The notes under the pieces were generated by a model. That model worked only from the letters and a program-made list of their open reading frames with translations. It was not told the DNA's origin and ran no database searches. A DNA stretch of 64,000 nt from Daphnia carinata (taxonomy: Eukaryota; Arthropoda; Branchiopoda; Diplostraca; Daphniidae): assembly GCF_022539665.2 (NCBI RefSeq), contig NC_081332.1, positions 6,538,303-6,602,302 on the forward strand, in the 5' to 3' direction. A program made the translations under genes and the position numbers. Below are positions 9,758 to 22,140 of the stretch, piece by piece (the stretch's first letter is position 1; each line of letters begins with the position of its first letter).

Positions 9758-11169
9758 ATGGTTTTAAAAAAAGTTGAAAATTTGTTTTGTAATTTCTTAA
9801 AATAATTTACGACACTGTAGGCATTGCATAGCTTATTATGATTGAAAACAAAGAAACAAAAAAGATTCGCGTTCGATTAAGAGATCCGTGCACGAGGGTT
9901 AGATTCTCCGGTTCAAGTCACGCGTCGCGTTGTCCCTACCGTCAAGTGGGTGCAAATGAAAATGGATTCTAGGCCATTGGCGATCATGTAACACCCTCTC
10001 CAACGCCTGAACATGTCATAGTAGAATGAGTAAATCCTAACAGCCAAAGAAAAATTAACACCATGACCATAGCAGCAATCGATTCCATAAGTATCCTATC
10101 ATTTGTAATTGCACTTACAGACCTAACAGTCCATAGCTTTGTCGCCAATGAGTTTAGGTTGTAATAGTTATTATTCACAGGCTATGGCAAGCCCTACAAA
10201 GTTCAGATGAAATTCAGTGATCGGAAACTAGAGGTTTCCGCATACCGTAATCGTGAATGCGCTGTGCCATAATCATTGCTTTGAAACGGCAAGGTATGAG
10301 GCAGTGATAATATTATTTGACTGTAAAAGTAGCAAACGACCGGAAGAGTCGAAGACCTGAAACGCGCAAGGTTTCATGAAATAAAAAATCTGCTCTCGCG
10401 CAAAAATGAAAAAAAGCTTCTTTGTTTTGTTTGTGTTTTATTTTTTTTTCTTGTCGACCAGTTTTCCTTTTACCTTGTTTACCACTTTAGAATAGGGAAA
10501 AAATAAGTTACCGATCGGTTAGGTAGGTTACAATCAAAACTTACCGTTTTCCGCCATTTCACATTTTATTGAAAATTCTACGAATGTGCGCATTAACGAC
10601 AGGTTTTTCTCAGTATGACTCGTCAGTAGCAATACATTTTCAAAACTGCATTAAGAAATCTGCATATTTGGGCTTATCCCAATGGCGTTAACGAAGGTTA
10701 GTTGCCACCAGTTGTTATAGCCAAGATTTCAATGCCATGGAAAGGGCGTCATAATGTAGCTTAGGTGCCACAATGTTGTTTTATTGTTTCTGAATGCATA
10801 TGCCACAGCATCGTCACCAATGATTGAAAATTTTTAAAAAAATATTTAATATAAAATTTTACAAATTATAACTTAGAATAAAGAAAGCTTTATAAGCTTT
10901 AAATTACCAACACTTATTTTTAAATGACTTGAATTGAATTAATGTGAGTTAGAGATTAACGAACGTTCATTACGTTTAGTACGTCAGAATTCAAACCGTT
11001 ACAGAACGTCAATCGCAGATACCACATGTATCACCTTACCGTCGCTAGATGGGACTATTTTACTTTATACATGACAAATAGGTGGTAATATATTTCCCGT
11101 ACTTTTAGTCAGGTTAGGAGATATATAAACAAAAAATTACGTCTGCTTGTCTACGGTGGAGGTAACTAA
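9758..11169. other. Intergenic, no gene seen
   Basis: AT-rich sequence without a coding frame of convincing composition, splice-bounded exon or repeat array. A short GGTTCAAGTC match at about 9912 resembles a tRNA B-box but no cloverleaf can be drawn around it. Confidence 0.5.
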
Positions 11170-11175
11170 TCAGTT
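11170..11175 (+). promoter_or_regulatory. Candidate initiator (TCAGTT) upstream of the AAGAB gene
   Basis: TCAGTT matches the arthropod initiator consensus TCAKTY and lies 134 bp before the AAGAB ATG. Another TCAGTT occurs at about 11238. No TATA box is seen at the proper distance. Weak evidence on its own. Confidence 0.2.
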
Positions 11176-11303
11176 ATGAGACATATGTAACTGAGAATAG
11201 GCGAACTGACATTTTGTTCTTTCCAGTTGCAAATTCGATCAGTTGTATTTTCCAGTATATATTATCTGCGAACTTCGTTGTGAACGTTCCATTTATTTTC
11301 GAT

Positions 11304-12414
11304 ATGAAAAATCTTCCGATCTGCCTCGTGATAGGAATTGATGGGAAAAAACCGGAAGATATTATTGAAGGTACGGTTAGAAACAACTTCTTTTGTAATT
11401 GTAGAAAGTTTGTTCATTATTTTTACTACTGTTCGGTTTTGACAGGCATAGTTGGTTATCTGCCTTCTGTTTGTGAAGATGGTAAAGGATTTTCCTTCTA
11501 TCAATGGGATATAACCAATAAATATTACAATGCATCAATTCATTTGTGCCGAATGACCACAAAAACAGCTATTGATGAAGACTTTGCCGAAAACATAAAT
11601 GCTTCAATAATCTTCTTTGACAGTGCTCAGGTATGAGCAAAACATATCACCAGACAATTTACAGATCACCAATAATGATTAAAATTTACTTTTATTTCTA
11701 GGAAGATGGATTGAAAAAAGCAGAAGAATGGATTCCATTTCTGAACGAATTTGATACTGGTGTTAACATACTTGTCTGTGAACAATGCTCTATTGAGGGA
11801 AATACGAAACATACCCCCAAAATTGTTGGTATGATACTAACAATGATGAATGTAATTTTTGAGTTGTGTTTTTCACACTATTGTGTACAGCTCAACAGTG
11901 GTGTATTCGTCATGGGTTTGAACTAGTGGAACTCAACCCTTTTGAAAAGCCTGATCCAGATGATGATTTTCCTGAAACACTAGGAATAGAAAGGATCATA
12001 CAAGCTCTGCATGCACATTCATGGCCAAACTTGGAATTAAAAAGTGAGCATTTTAACTTCAAAAGATAGTGAGTGCAAATTCGGGATATTTTGAACCTTA
12101 CAGGTGGCGACAAGAGCCGAATGAATCATTTGAGCCGTTTGTTGCTGAGCGAAGACTCGGAGCAACCGAATGACCACTCGTCATCGGAAAACAATCTGGA
12201 AAGAGACCTGATAGTTGATCGTCAAATTAGTGAAGGAATCGATTCCTTTGAGGAACTTTTTCAAGCAATGTCCTTAATGAAAAGTCAAGCCAGTAGTCTT
12301 CAAGGGGCTGAAAGGAAAGCATATGCTGAGAAAATGACCATGGCATTTTGGCAAGCGATTGAAGGAAGCCCAGACGAAATCGAAGGACTCGAATCATCGG
12401 CAGACGAGGAGTGA
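11304..12414 (+). CDS. AAGAB: Alpha- and gamma-adaptin-binding protein p34 homologue (AAGAB)
   Basis: Five exons join in phase: 11304-11370, 11446-11630, 11702-11828, 11891-12043 and 12104-12414, with introns of 60-75 bp. They give 280 aa; human AAGAB is about 315 aa. Strong family blocks are [17 protein letters not shown] in exon 2, [14 protein letters not shown] followed by DDDFPETLG and [13 protein letters not shown] in exon 4, and the C-terminus with [26 protein letters not shown] and [13 protein letters not shown]. In animals AAGAB is a cytosolic chaperone for the AP1 and AP2 clathrin adaptors: the N-terminal pseudo-GTPase domain binds adaptin subunits and the C-terminal helix mediates dimerisation. 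The ATG is the first in the frame and follows an upstream open stretch without ATG. I see no AATAAA before about 13285, so the 3' end is uncertain. Confidence 0.93.
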
Positions 12415-15400
12415 AAATGAAAACCCTTTCGTTCTTTTCTTTACTCCTGTTTGTTTGATTTTTCTTCTCGTTCATGTCATTCTTTTCCTAGCTATGCAAT
12501 CTCAAAGGAAAATGGTAAATCCGAAGCTGCTTTTAAACTACTTGTGTTGGCTGGAGGGAATGTCGCGAGAAGGAATTCTGTGGAACCAATGGTAATTGTA
12601 TTTAACTTTGTGAATATCATGTTATGGTTGGCGAGCGGTAAACCATTTGTGAGTGAAAAATGGAAAATTTCACGTTTTGAATTTCTTCATTTATCATACA
12701 TGTTTAAAATAATCGTATAAAGCTCTATTATTCGCCCTCCTCCTTCTTCGTTTGACAAAATATTTACTTTAATGATTGACGAGAAATCAAGATCCATTGT
12801 AGGGCGTCACGACTCTCTTATTGTTGACCTGCTTAAATGCGTGTACGGTTGGGCGTAAACAATCAAGTTTACCAATATTTTACGAGTCTTATATGATTCT
12901 TGTCGCATGAATTTTTAGTTTTTAGCTTTTTTAGTCGCGGATAAAGCGAACTACATATACGCAAGTAATATGAAGAAAACGAGAGGAGTTTGGCTCAAAG
13001 GACCGAATTACACGATAGTAGTTGAGCATTCTTTACATTCCTTCCCATCTCATCTGTTATTCCCGTTTAGAAAGTTTTTTTTCTTTTCATGTTATCATTT
13101 TGCCTGCATAATTGTTTTTGCAATAGAAAAGTTTCAGACTTGTGAAATTTTAAACCATGATCAACACACTTTTATTTACGGCGATACTCTTTCGTTGAGC
13201 GTAAAAAGTTTCTTTCCTACCAAATGGATTTCATGTTCAAGAAAATTCTGTGGAGTTTTGTATTGTTGGGTATTTACTGGGGAAAATAAAACAATCGAAT
13301 TCTTTTGACGGGCAGTCACGTTCCATTGGAGCTTGCCGGGTATTCACGGTAGGAGAGTCGCTTGAGTCATGTTGCGAAATACTTCTTAAAATGGAGCTCC
13401 GCTGTCTGTGGTGTTCCTATAAGGCCATAAAATTCTACCAGTGGGTATTTATTATAATTTTTGTAATTAATTTAAAACTAGAGTTCTACTGTCGGAGCGT
13501 TTCTAATGTCCCGGGAGTTCCACTAACAGGAGAGTTGTAATGGTAACGGAACTTTTGGTCGAATGCATTTTTAAAATTTCTAAATGTAGAGTTGTTGCCA
13601 ATCCGTTGCTGTTGGCCTGCTCAGGTTGTGGTATTATAGACCTATCTCCGTGTAATTTAAATAACATGATGCGTAAGCTGAAAGAGTTTTATCCATTGTA
13701 AAAAGTAGAACAAGATTTTACTTTACTATGTTCAATGTGGAGAAACCAATGCGCACCAGTGAAGTTTAACCTCGTTACTCATATAATGCTTAATTTTGTT
13801 TAACCCTGCCCACATTCCTTGAATAATACAAATGAAAACAACGGAATGGTTAGCGTAAATCTAGCTTCAAACGTCTTCGGAAGCCGAATAAGCGAGCCTT
13901 GCTTTGATGAAGTTGTGTGTCGTGACTGTGATTGACTCTTTGACTGCTTGTTATCCTCCCTATTCTTGTAACATTTTCGATCAAAGATATAAGCTATAAT
14001 ACCATACCATCGCATGATATTTTAGAGAAGTACCCCAGCTTTCCACAAGAAAACGTTTACTGGAATGCTGATAAAACATCGAGTACAAGGGTATTTATAA
14101 AATTATGTTAAAGTTAAAAACGCATCTCTGTTCTAGCCTTATGCGTTATTGTCCATCTGCCTACGTTCTTCTTTGAACATTTCTATCGACATAAAAGGGA
14201 TTATAATTACTCGGCCGATATAAAGAAACTACGAAGATGTATTTGGTTGAAAGATAGGATTAGCTGATGGAAGTAGAGAAACTCTTACATTCTTTCCGGT
14301 CTCATTTGCCATTCCATTCGGTAAGATTAATTTTTTTGTCTTGTTATTATCTTTATTTCTATTGGTAAAAGAAATGAAGATCTTTCAAAACACAAAATTA
14401 ACGCGTCTTCCGAATCGTGCTAATCTCTTTTGATAGGCATAGTAAGTATCTTTTCTATCAAAAGAAGTTCAGTTTTCCTGGAAAATCTTTTATCGTTAAT
14501 CCTGGAACAGAATAAACAATTTTAAGCTAGCATAGGTATATTGTGAATATTTTTAAAAAGTAAATTCCAGAAGTCTTTTTCCATCGTCCTAGAATGTGAA
14601 ATCTCATTTCATTTCATTGCGTTTTGATCAGTTCTTTCTTTTTCCCTTTCTCTTTAAATCTCTTAATTTCGTTTATTTCTCCGTTCCGATTAAGATCAAT
14701 GCAATAAAATGCTATTGTACAAGGCTCTGGGCTTGTGTACAGTTTTAGCGACCATGATAAGGAAATGCGAAATTAGAAAAAGAACAAACGGTCCTTTTAG
14801 CTATATAAATAACTAAGTGAAATGGAAGCGCGTGTTTGACGTGTCTCCTCTATTTGAAACGCGAAAAGGAGAGCAAAGGCAGTCTCAATTTGCACTCAGC
14901 TGCAGTTTAACCGGTAGTTTAGCCGACAAACAAGTCACTTGGTATCACTGTTTTGCCTTTTATGTAGCGAAGAGTTGGCAATCAACCATGTGTGACTCAT
15001 TATTTCTTTTCGCACGAAAAAACAAGAAATTAAGCGTTTTATGCACGAAAATAAACATGAAAAAAATCTGACGTCATGGCCCATCTACGCACCAGCACCA
15101 AACGGGGCTACAACTATTTTTTTCATACGATTAACAAATCATGTGCTAACGTAAAAGATCTCTGATGATGAACTGGCATGTGCGAATAGTAGTTTACATA
15201 TACTGTATTCCCTTTTATAACATTACGACTGAATCGCTCATTCCGGCCTTCTATGGACCCTGTCCGTGTGTTCCAGTTGCTTTACAATAAACTTCGTATC
15301 TGTTGTACAGTGAACTTTGTGCATTCGTCTTTTCTACTTCACATTGGCATCAGCTGTAAAACTAGTTTTTGCTTCACTTCGCTTTATTGACATCCTACCG

Positions 15401-18400
15401 GCTATCGTAATACAATCGAAAGCAATTTCTTAATTATTTTTTTTTTTATATTTCCGCATTTGCATCGTTTGATTAATTTCAACGAAGGAAAAAATAAATC
15501 CAATTTGATACTACCGCGGTTTTTTTATTTGCAAATAAAAACCGTGCTCGAGTTGATGCAATTCCGTACATTGAAGTAAACGGTACATGGATGTTTTTCA
15601 CATCTTAAGGTAATGAAATGTTTCTAACGAACCCATTTGGTGTCTTTTTTTACAAGCTAGACTATAAATGTACTATATCGCCTCATTGAATGCGTTTTAA
15701 ACTTTCTTTTAATCTCTTATATCCTTTGTCTGCTTCCGGTAGACGCATTGAGCACATATATACACACAACAGACCGATTGCTACTGAGCAGCCTACTTCG
15801 ACCAGAATTATGCTGGCACGCCGGAATGGTGACGTTTCCATCATCGCACAGCTAAACATGGCGTCTAGTTTACTCAGGATAATGCTGTGCCATTTTTTTA
15901 AGATGTATAATTACGCAACACGTCAACATTTCGATGGAAGAGGTCTCGGAAAACCTTTTCATATTTCAAACAGAAGATAATTTCAGCGAGTCTCTCTTTG
16001 GGTAATTTAACGACTAAAAACTGATAATTGACAACGAGCTGTTTGATTTGTTTCATCAATACTGGTCCTAAATCCGTTTTGAAAAGTAGCGTAATGAGTC
16101 AATCGAAAGAACGGGCACCAGTAGATAGCGCTTGGAAGTAGAACTACCAAAATGAATTGTGCAGAGCGGTACATTCAGCTGCAGCACGTTCGTGCGGCGT
16201 TCCTCCTGTCTTCAGGCCGAAAGAACAATACCGCCCTTTCTACTTTCCCTTCATCCCCTTCGTAGCTGTCGCTCTCCCTTTATGTTCATTTGGTTTCTCT
16301 TGTTCTATTGTTCGAACTGAAACCCTTCTTCATCCCTATTTTCCTTTTATTGGGCTCGAAGACAACTGGATGCTTTGGTTTCCTCCTTCTCTTTTTTCCC
16401 TTTTCAAAGAAGTAAGAACAAATGACTTGCGTCTACTTTTATCGCCACATTTCAGGGATACCAGCTGTTTAAAATAAATTGAAACAATTTCGTATGTTAA
16501 TAAAAAACGATCGCTCTGTAATGCGAGGACGTTTCGAAAGTGAAGATGATGTAAGGATTTCACTATTTACCAGTGGTCATTTTTTGGCATAATCTAACTC
16601 TCTAATTACATGTTACCTGTTTCTACGCAAAAGTTATACGTACACGGGGATACGTATGTGTAGATTCCATTACTTGTTGATTTGTACTTAGTGGCATAAG
16701 ATAACAAAAAAAAATCGAACTGCATTACGAACATGGAGAATCATCGCATTGGATCATATGGCAAAACTTTTATACTGTGCACCGAAAAATACTAAAAAAT
16801 TACGAATGTAAATTTCCTTTAATCTGCGAGACTAAGATGATGCCAAAATCAATATCGAGCGAAAAGGAAACAAAGAAACCAGTTTAAAAACAAGACTATA
16901 TAGTAGCTATAGAATATAAAAGAATAAAATCAATGCATCGCGAAGCTAGACTAAATAAAAAACCAGAGCTCTACTTTTCGCAAAAAGCAATATTTCGCGT
17001 AGAAGTATACTTGTTCGCTGCTTCGAAAAAAACAACAACAATGTTTCCATACTGCGTTTCGTAGACTACATATTGCAGCTCTCACCTTTGTATTCGTCCC
17101 TATGGATACGTTCATTGAATATCATCATTCCAAACGGTTTCTTTTGGGCAACGTATGGGTGGGAATGTAAATCCAGCAATTTTATTATCGTCTGATTTGC
17201 ATAAAATAGATGATCGTCTCAAATATCGATATGTTTTTGCGGGTTAAGGCACGCAAACCACGCGCTATTTCTTCTAAATTCATTATAAAAGAATTCGAAA
17301 AGCAATAAGCGTCGAGCGAAGGGACAATGGGCTTAATCTTCGAATATAAATACCGAGTGGGTGGCTGTATCACAGAACGAGCAAGCTGATAAAAAAAGGG
17401 ATTCAGCTTTTCGCAACGTCATTAACATTTTACAAATTTCACGTAAAGTAATACTTCAAAAGATATACTCGTTTACTAACAAACGTGACTTTATTTGGGA
17501 GATTTATCTACACAGTAGTCATAACTCTAATCGTCGTTCTATTATTGGCCACCGTTTGTTCTAGCTTATTTATCTACGTCAACGCGGAAGTTGTGGCAGA
17601 GCAAACATATTAAGTGTTCCTTGTAGGAGTTCATGACAATTTAAGAAGCCATTTCGCAAAAGTGGGTAAATGCGGATGAAACATTGCAATGTTTTCCGGT
17701 TATTCTTTTATTTATGTACTTATATTTTTTTTTGTCTGCGCTGAGCCAGGTACTGTCTAATGTTTTATGTAATAGCTGACCCGTCCAACTGTTTTTTTTT
17801 GTCTATACTTCCATTTCGAGTCCTTACGTTATGTACTCAAAGCGTTGCTTTCTGTGTCGCGTTTGACTCATTATAGCGTAGAAAATGAGGAGGATGTATC
17901 AATGCATCAGCCTCGTCTGTTAACATGCCGTTCTTCTATAGCAACACAAGTTTTTTCCCCTATTTGTTGGGAATAAAGGCTTTTGATGTGAGGGTCACAG
18001 TTTCTTATACATACTTAGTGCTTCGGAGAGCTCGTTAGTAGGTAAGGAAGTATCTGCACGCTATACACGCAGAAGCTCATATTTTCTTCGTGTTCGTAGA
18101 AACACATCGAAGGCTGCAGTAGAGTTTGCAAAAAAAGAAAAATATATATATATAACTGAATGCTTGTGTTTTGCGTCAGTTGCACGCTGCAGTCTCAAGT
18201 GAAACATGCCATACATTAGAATATATAGAAGGCTACCAGCTTATTGATTATTGTGTGTTATATGCCGTGCACTACGCCATACTATCACTTTTTGTATCCT
18301 TTCGACATTTTCACTCACACTGCTAATGACGAAGATTTTTCCGTTGAAACAAAAAAAACTAGTAAGAAAAAACAAAACCAAACGAAACAATTTTTATTTT

Positions 18401-21400
18401 TTGTTGAAAATGCGGATCGTACCAAAGCTGAAATGCGATGAAAACTGTCTGCTTCGTGTCTGGTAAACATCATTTACGTGGGCCGTAGCTTTAGGGCCCG
18501 CTCTAGAACATACTTCCAATTAAATGTTTCCGATTGCTTCCTCGATCAACAGAAAATACGTATTTGCCAACCTCAAAAGTCTTTGTCATAATAATTCTAA
18601 TTGGAACGTCATGCAAAATCATGATACGTTAGGTGAAGGACAAAAACAAAAGCTTCCAGTCAATCAAGAAAAATTCTGTCTACGTATCATCAAGTCACGC
18701 TATTATATTCAACATTGTTTTGAATTTGATAACAAATGATTAGACTCTTGCGTCATTCCAATTCCATACACTTCAAATCACAAGAAAAAGAGGACGTCAT
18801 ATGACGAAGAACATGGAAGCCTGTAATCCTGATTATCGGTAGAGGCAGTTCAACCAAACCTAATTGTCTTTTCTCGTGCTCAAGCAGTCTGTGATGAACT
18901 TCAATTAAAAACGACATCACATGAAGAGAAAATTCTCGAGAAAACCAATGTCTCGACATCCTTGCAGAAATCTTTCATGAAAATGTGTAGCCCTATCTAC
19001 CATATATACAAGTTTTACACGTAGATGAACTGCAAATGAAAATGATTATACTCCTTCTATTATGACATTCATAAATACATAAGAAAGGTTCCTCCGAATA
19101 GCCGCTGAAGGAGAAATCAAAGAGTTGAAGGGCTGCGTGCACAAACTGATATCGTATGCATTATACGTATACTGTATGATTGCAAATATGGTGGAAAACG
19201 AGTGGACGCATGCAGGGAAGGTTTCCTACAGGAGCGTGCGGCGGAAATGTTGGCAGACGTGGTGAAGGGTGCCCGGCCGGGTAGAAAAGACCTATCCCCT
19301 ATGTTGCAGCTGTCAGTATGGTTCAGACCATCGCCCTTAGTGCTGTGTGTGTTCGTCTGTGTCGTGCGCCCTCTTTGCTGAACGTCCTAGTGCAATGTCT
19401 CTGTAACAAGTTACCACTATATCAAAATCAACACTTTGACTTCAATTTGTTTGTCTAACCTGAAAACGGATGCGCGTAGTTCGTTATATGTGAATAATTC
19501 TTTTAAATCGCGACTACGTAATTGTTCTATAGTCTTCACGAACAAAAAAAAAAACAAACGTCTGTTTTTGGATTTAAATTGGTGGCAATTGAAAGTGTCG
19601 TTTTGAAACCTACAACCATACCTTTACCCTTTTTTTTTCTTTAAACGAAGTGAGTTGATACGCCGACCTAGGCTTAATTGATTACTACATTTTCATCGTT
19701 TCACATAAAACTAGAGTGTGTGTACAACTACTGTAGGTTCTCAAAGTTTTCATATTAGTTGCATCAGATTAATTGCCTAGGCAACGGATCCACTCTTTTC
19801 GTATCGTTTGAAAGGAGAGGGCACCTAGATAAAGTGGTGTCAACGAGTTGAAAACATTTTGAATCTGAATTTTTCAAACCACTCGAGAACACTCGTAACA
19901 CGTAATGTGTAACACTTAATATTAAATGTATGGAAGAAAAAAAAACACTAAGGGTTTTATTCCAAACGTTTTTACAACAACAAAGGTTAGATAAATTAAC
20001 AGTTGTATTGCGCAGTCCTCAGAAACTTCTCACTCCTGTGATTTTCCTAATGAATATTTATTCGAATGGATTCAGACATTCGAATGAAAGACTTTAGTCC
20101 AGTTTGTCTTATATCACCTTATTATTATTATGATTATTCTACTGTATCAGCTAGCGGTGCCAACAGTGTCACGATAGGGCTAATGGATAGATACTTCAAC
20201 TAGGCCCACGAGATTCCGATATGGTCACATGCCTAAGGAATCATAAATATTCAATTCCATTGATTTTCTCCCAAACACTACGTACTAAATGTATCTCTAA
20301 CGCTGAATGGAATTTGGAAAACGAGGACCCAGGATATTTCACCGTTTAAAAGCCGATCGCTACCTTGACCTGCTTATTCGTTTTCCTTGTTTCCCCCCCC
20401 CCCCCCCCTGTTTTATGGTTTCCACCGTCATTCGGTAATGAAACGAAGAAAAAAGAAAATGTCACTCGAATAAAAATAAAAAGGTACTATTCGATTGACC
20501 TTGTTTTAATCGAAAATCAATTGTCACCCAAGCTGATAGTGGCTGGCACCAGATTTGAAGCTAACTGAATTGGCTAGCATTGTCGTGTGTTAGAGTTCCT
20601 CAAAGTTCTAAACATTCGCCATTCACCAGCCCATCTAAACGTTGGGGAAAAAGGCTCTCTAAAGTTGACGGTGAAGAGGGCCCGTTGACAAAAGGAAACA
20701 ACACTGCACACTAGAATGCCCTCTTCGTGGAAATAAAAAATGATCAATACTACTCGTTACTTTCTTCTCCTATAAACGTTAAGAGAAGATTTATATTGTC
20801 ATCACATTGAACGAAAGTCGTGGAACGATTGAGTATAAGGTTTCGGATTACGAGTCGCGATGTTTTTCTGTTTTTTTTTTCCCCTTTTACCCCACTGCAT
20901 ACAGTTCGCTATACTAGAAATGCGGTTCTTAGCAAGCCTACATATTGCATAGCTGTAGCGGAAGAACACGTCAGCGAAAAATTCCCTTCTTTTTTTTTCT
21001 GTCCAAAGAGTAAAGGATCCAATGACAGTAGGGTAGCACTGAGCGGCTTAGTCATCCCTCCCCCTCCATTCGGTAGCACTCGGACAAGCATCACAAGAGA
21101 CAACTCCGATGAGGGGGGAGCTAGGTATATCCCACACATGATAGTACAGTGTTACTTTGGCTAGGCCTAGTTGGTATTGTCGTATTGCGCTGAACTGTGT
21201 ATGGCACACAGTCGAGCGTTAATTGTTGCATTAGTTGTACTGTTAAGTTGGAAGTCATCATCCTGGCAGGGGACAAGACAAGCGAATACGGTATTTGAAA
21301 CTTGACGTGTTTTAGGGACGGATAACCCCAAGTCACTTCATACGTGAGGCGGCAGTACCAGCCGTATACTCTTGGAACTTGATCTCGAAGCCAGGACGTG

Positions 21401-21682
21401 GGGACCTCATGACAATGTAATACTTGTTGTTGCTTTGCGCTTCGCATGTGAAAACCACAGGGTTATCACGAGGGGGAAACAAATTTTGTAATGACTAGAC
21501 AATGTTGAAAATAGTGGACTCGACAGGATGTCGTTGACGTTCACGTAAATAGATAGAAACGCTTTTTGTTGACGTTTCGGAAATGAGTGCCTAACACATT
21601 GCTTTGGTGTGATCATTCGCAAATATTTGTTAGTCGTTCGTTATAGTTGTTGTCTAAATTATTCAAATGTCAGTTGATTTTT
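12415..21682. other. Gene-poor region between AAGAB and the Dpr gene
   Basis: About 9.3 kb of AT-rich sequence with no recognisable gene. It should hold the AAGAB 3' UTR and the upstream regulatory region of the Dpr gene. One splice-bounded open segment at 12492-12591 is listed as a finding. It also holds a C16 tract at 20393 and a perfect TGACGTCA at 15069-15076. ORFs here are short and look random. Confidence 0.5.
20393..20408. repeat. Poly(C) tract, C16
   Basis: An uninterrupted run of 16 C in the region upstream of the Dpr gene, directly read from the sequence. Confidence 0.95.
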
Positions 21683-21688
21683 TCAGTC
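21683..21688 (+). promoter_or_regulatory. Candidate initiator (TCAGTC) of the Dpr gene
   Basis: TCAGTC matches the arthropod initiator consensus and lies about 300 bp upstream of the first in-frame ATG. No TATA box is at the usual distance. A splice acceptor-like ttcattgcag ends at about 21796, so a spliced 5' UTR is also possible. Weak evidence. Confidence 0.15.
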
Positions 21689-21983
21689 TCTTTAACTAAA
21701 CAGACAGTTACCTGACAGAAACTAGACAGTATTTTTGTTTCGTTTTTAGCTTCATTGTGTTAGAAGCTTAATGACTGACAATTGGTTTCATTGCAGTGTT
21801 ACAGACGTTGAGCGGATTCTACAATGTGTCCAAGGGTTAGGTGATTGCACCTGAGTAAAATGAACCTATTCGTCTTCAACTGCAAGCGATCGGACAGCAT
21901 TCGTCCACAAAAATCCACTGTGTGAATAGCACTTTGTCCTAGCGTCTGCTAACTGTGAACTGGAACTTCAGTGAAAGGAGCCG

Positions 21984-22140
21984 ATGTCGGCTAACATTAA
22001 ACGCCTGGTTGTACACTATCGGTTGGACCCTCGACCGCCATCCAAAATGATACGACCAGCCACTCCAGTTTTCTTGTTATTTCTGTTGTGCCATTTCACC
22101 AGTCAATCATTTGTGAAGGCCTCTTCACAAATGTCAGCAG
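21984..22140 (+). CDS. Dpr gene exon 1: signal peptide
   Basis: ATG at 22047 starts a typical signal peptide (MIRPATPVFLLFLLCHFTSQ). An in-frame ATG at 21984 would add 21 residues of basic, non-hydrophobic sequence, and an in-frame TGA at 21972 closes the frame upstream. The exon ends in phase 1 at gtaagc. I prefer 22047 because it puts the hydrophobic core at the N-terminus. Confidence 0.8.

Noticed and set aside
9870-9950. tRNA-like stretch with GGTTCAAGTC
   Set aside because: The T-stem and acceptor stem cannot be paired and no A-box is at the right distance, so it is not called a tRNA gene.
12073-12103. Upstream extension of the last AAGAB exon
   Set aside because: The stretch ends in a good acceptor (aaccttacag), and only the exon from 12104 joins in phase with exon 4.
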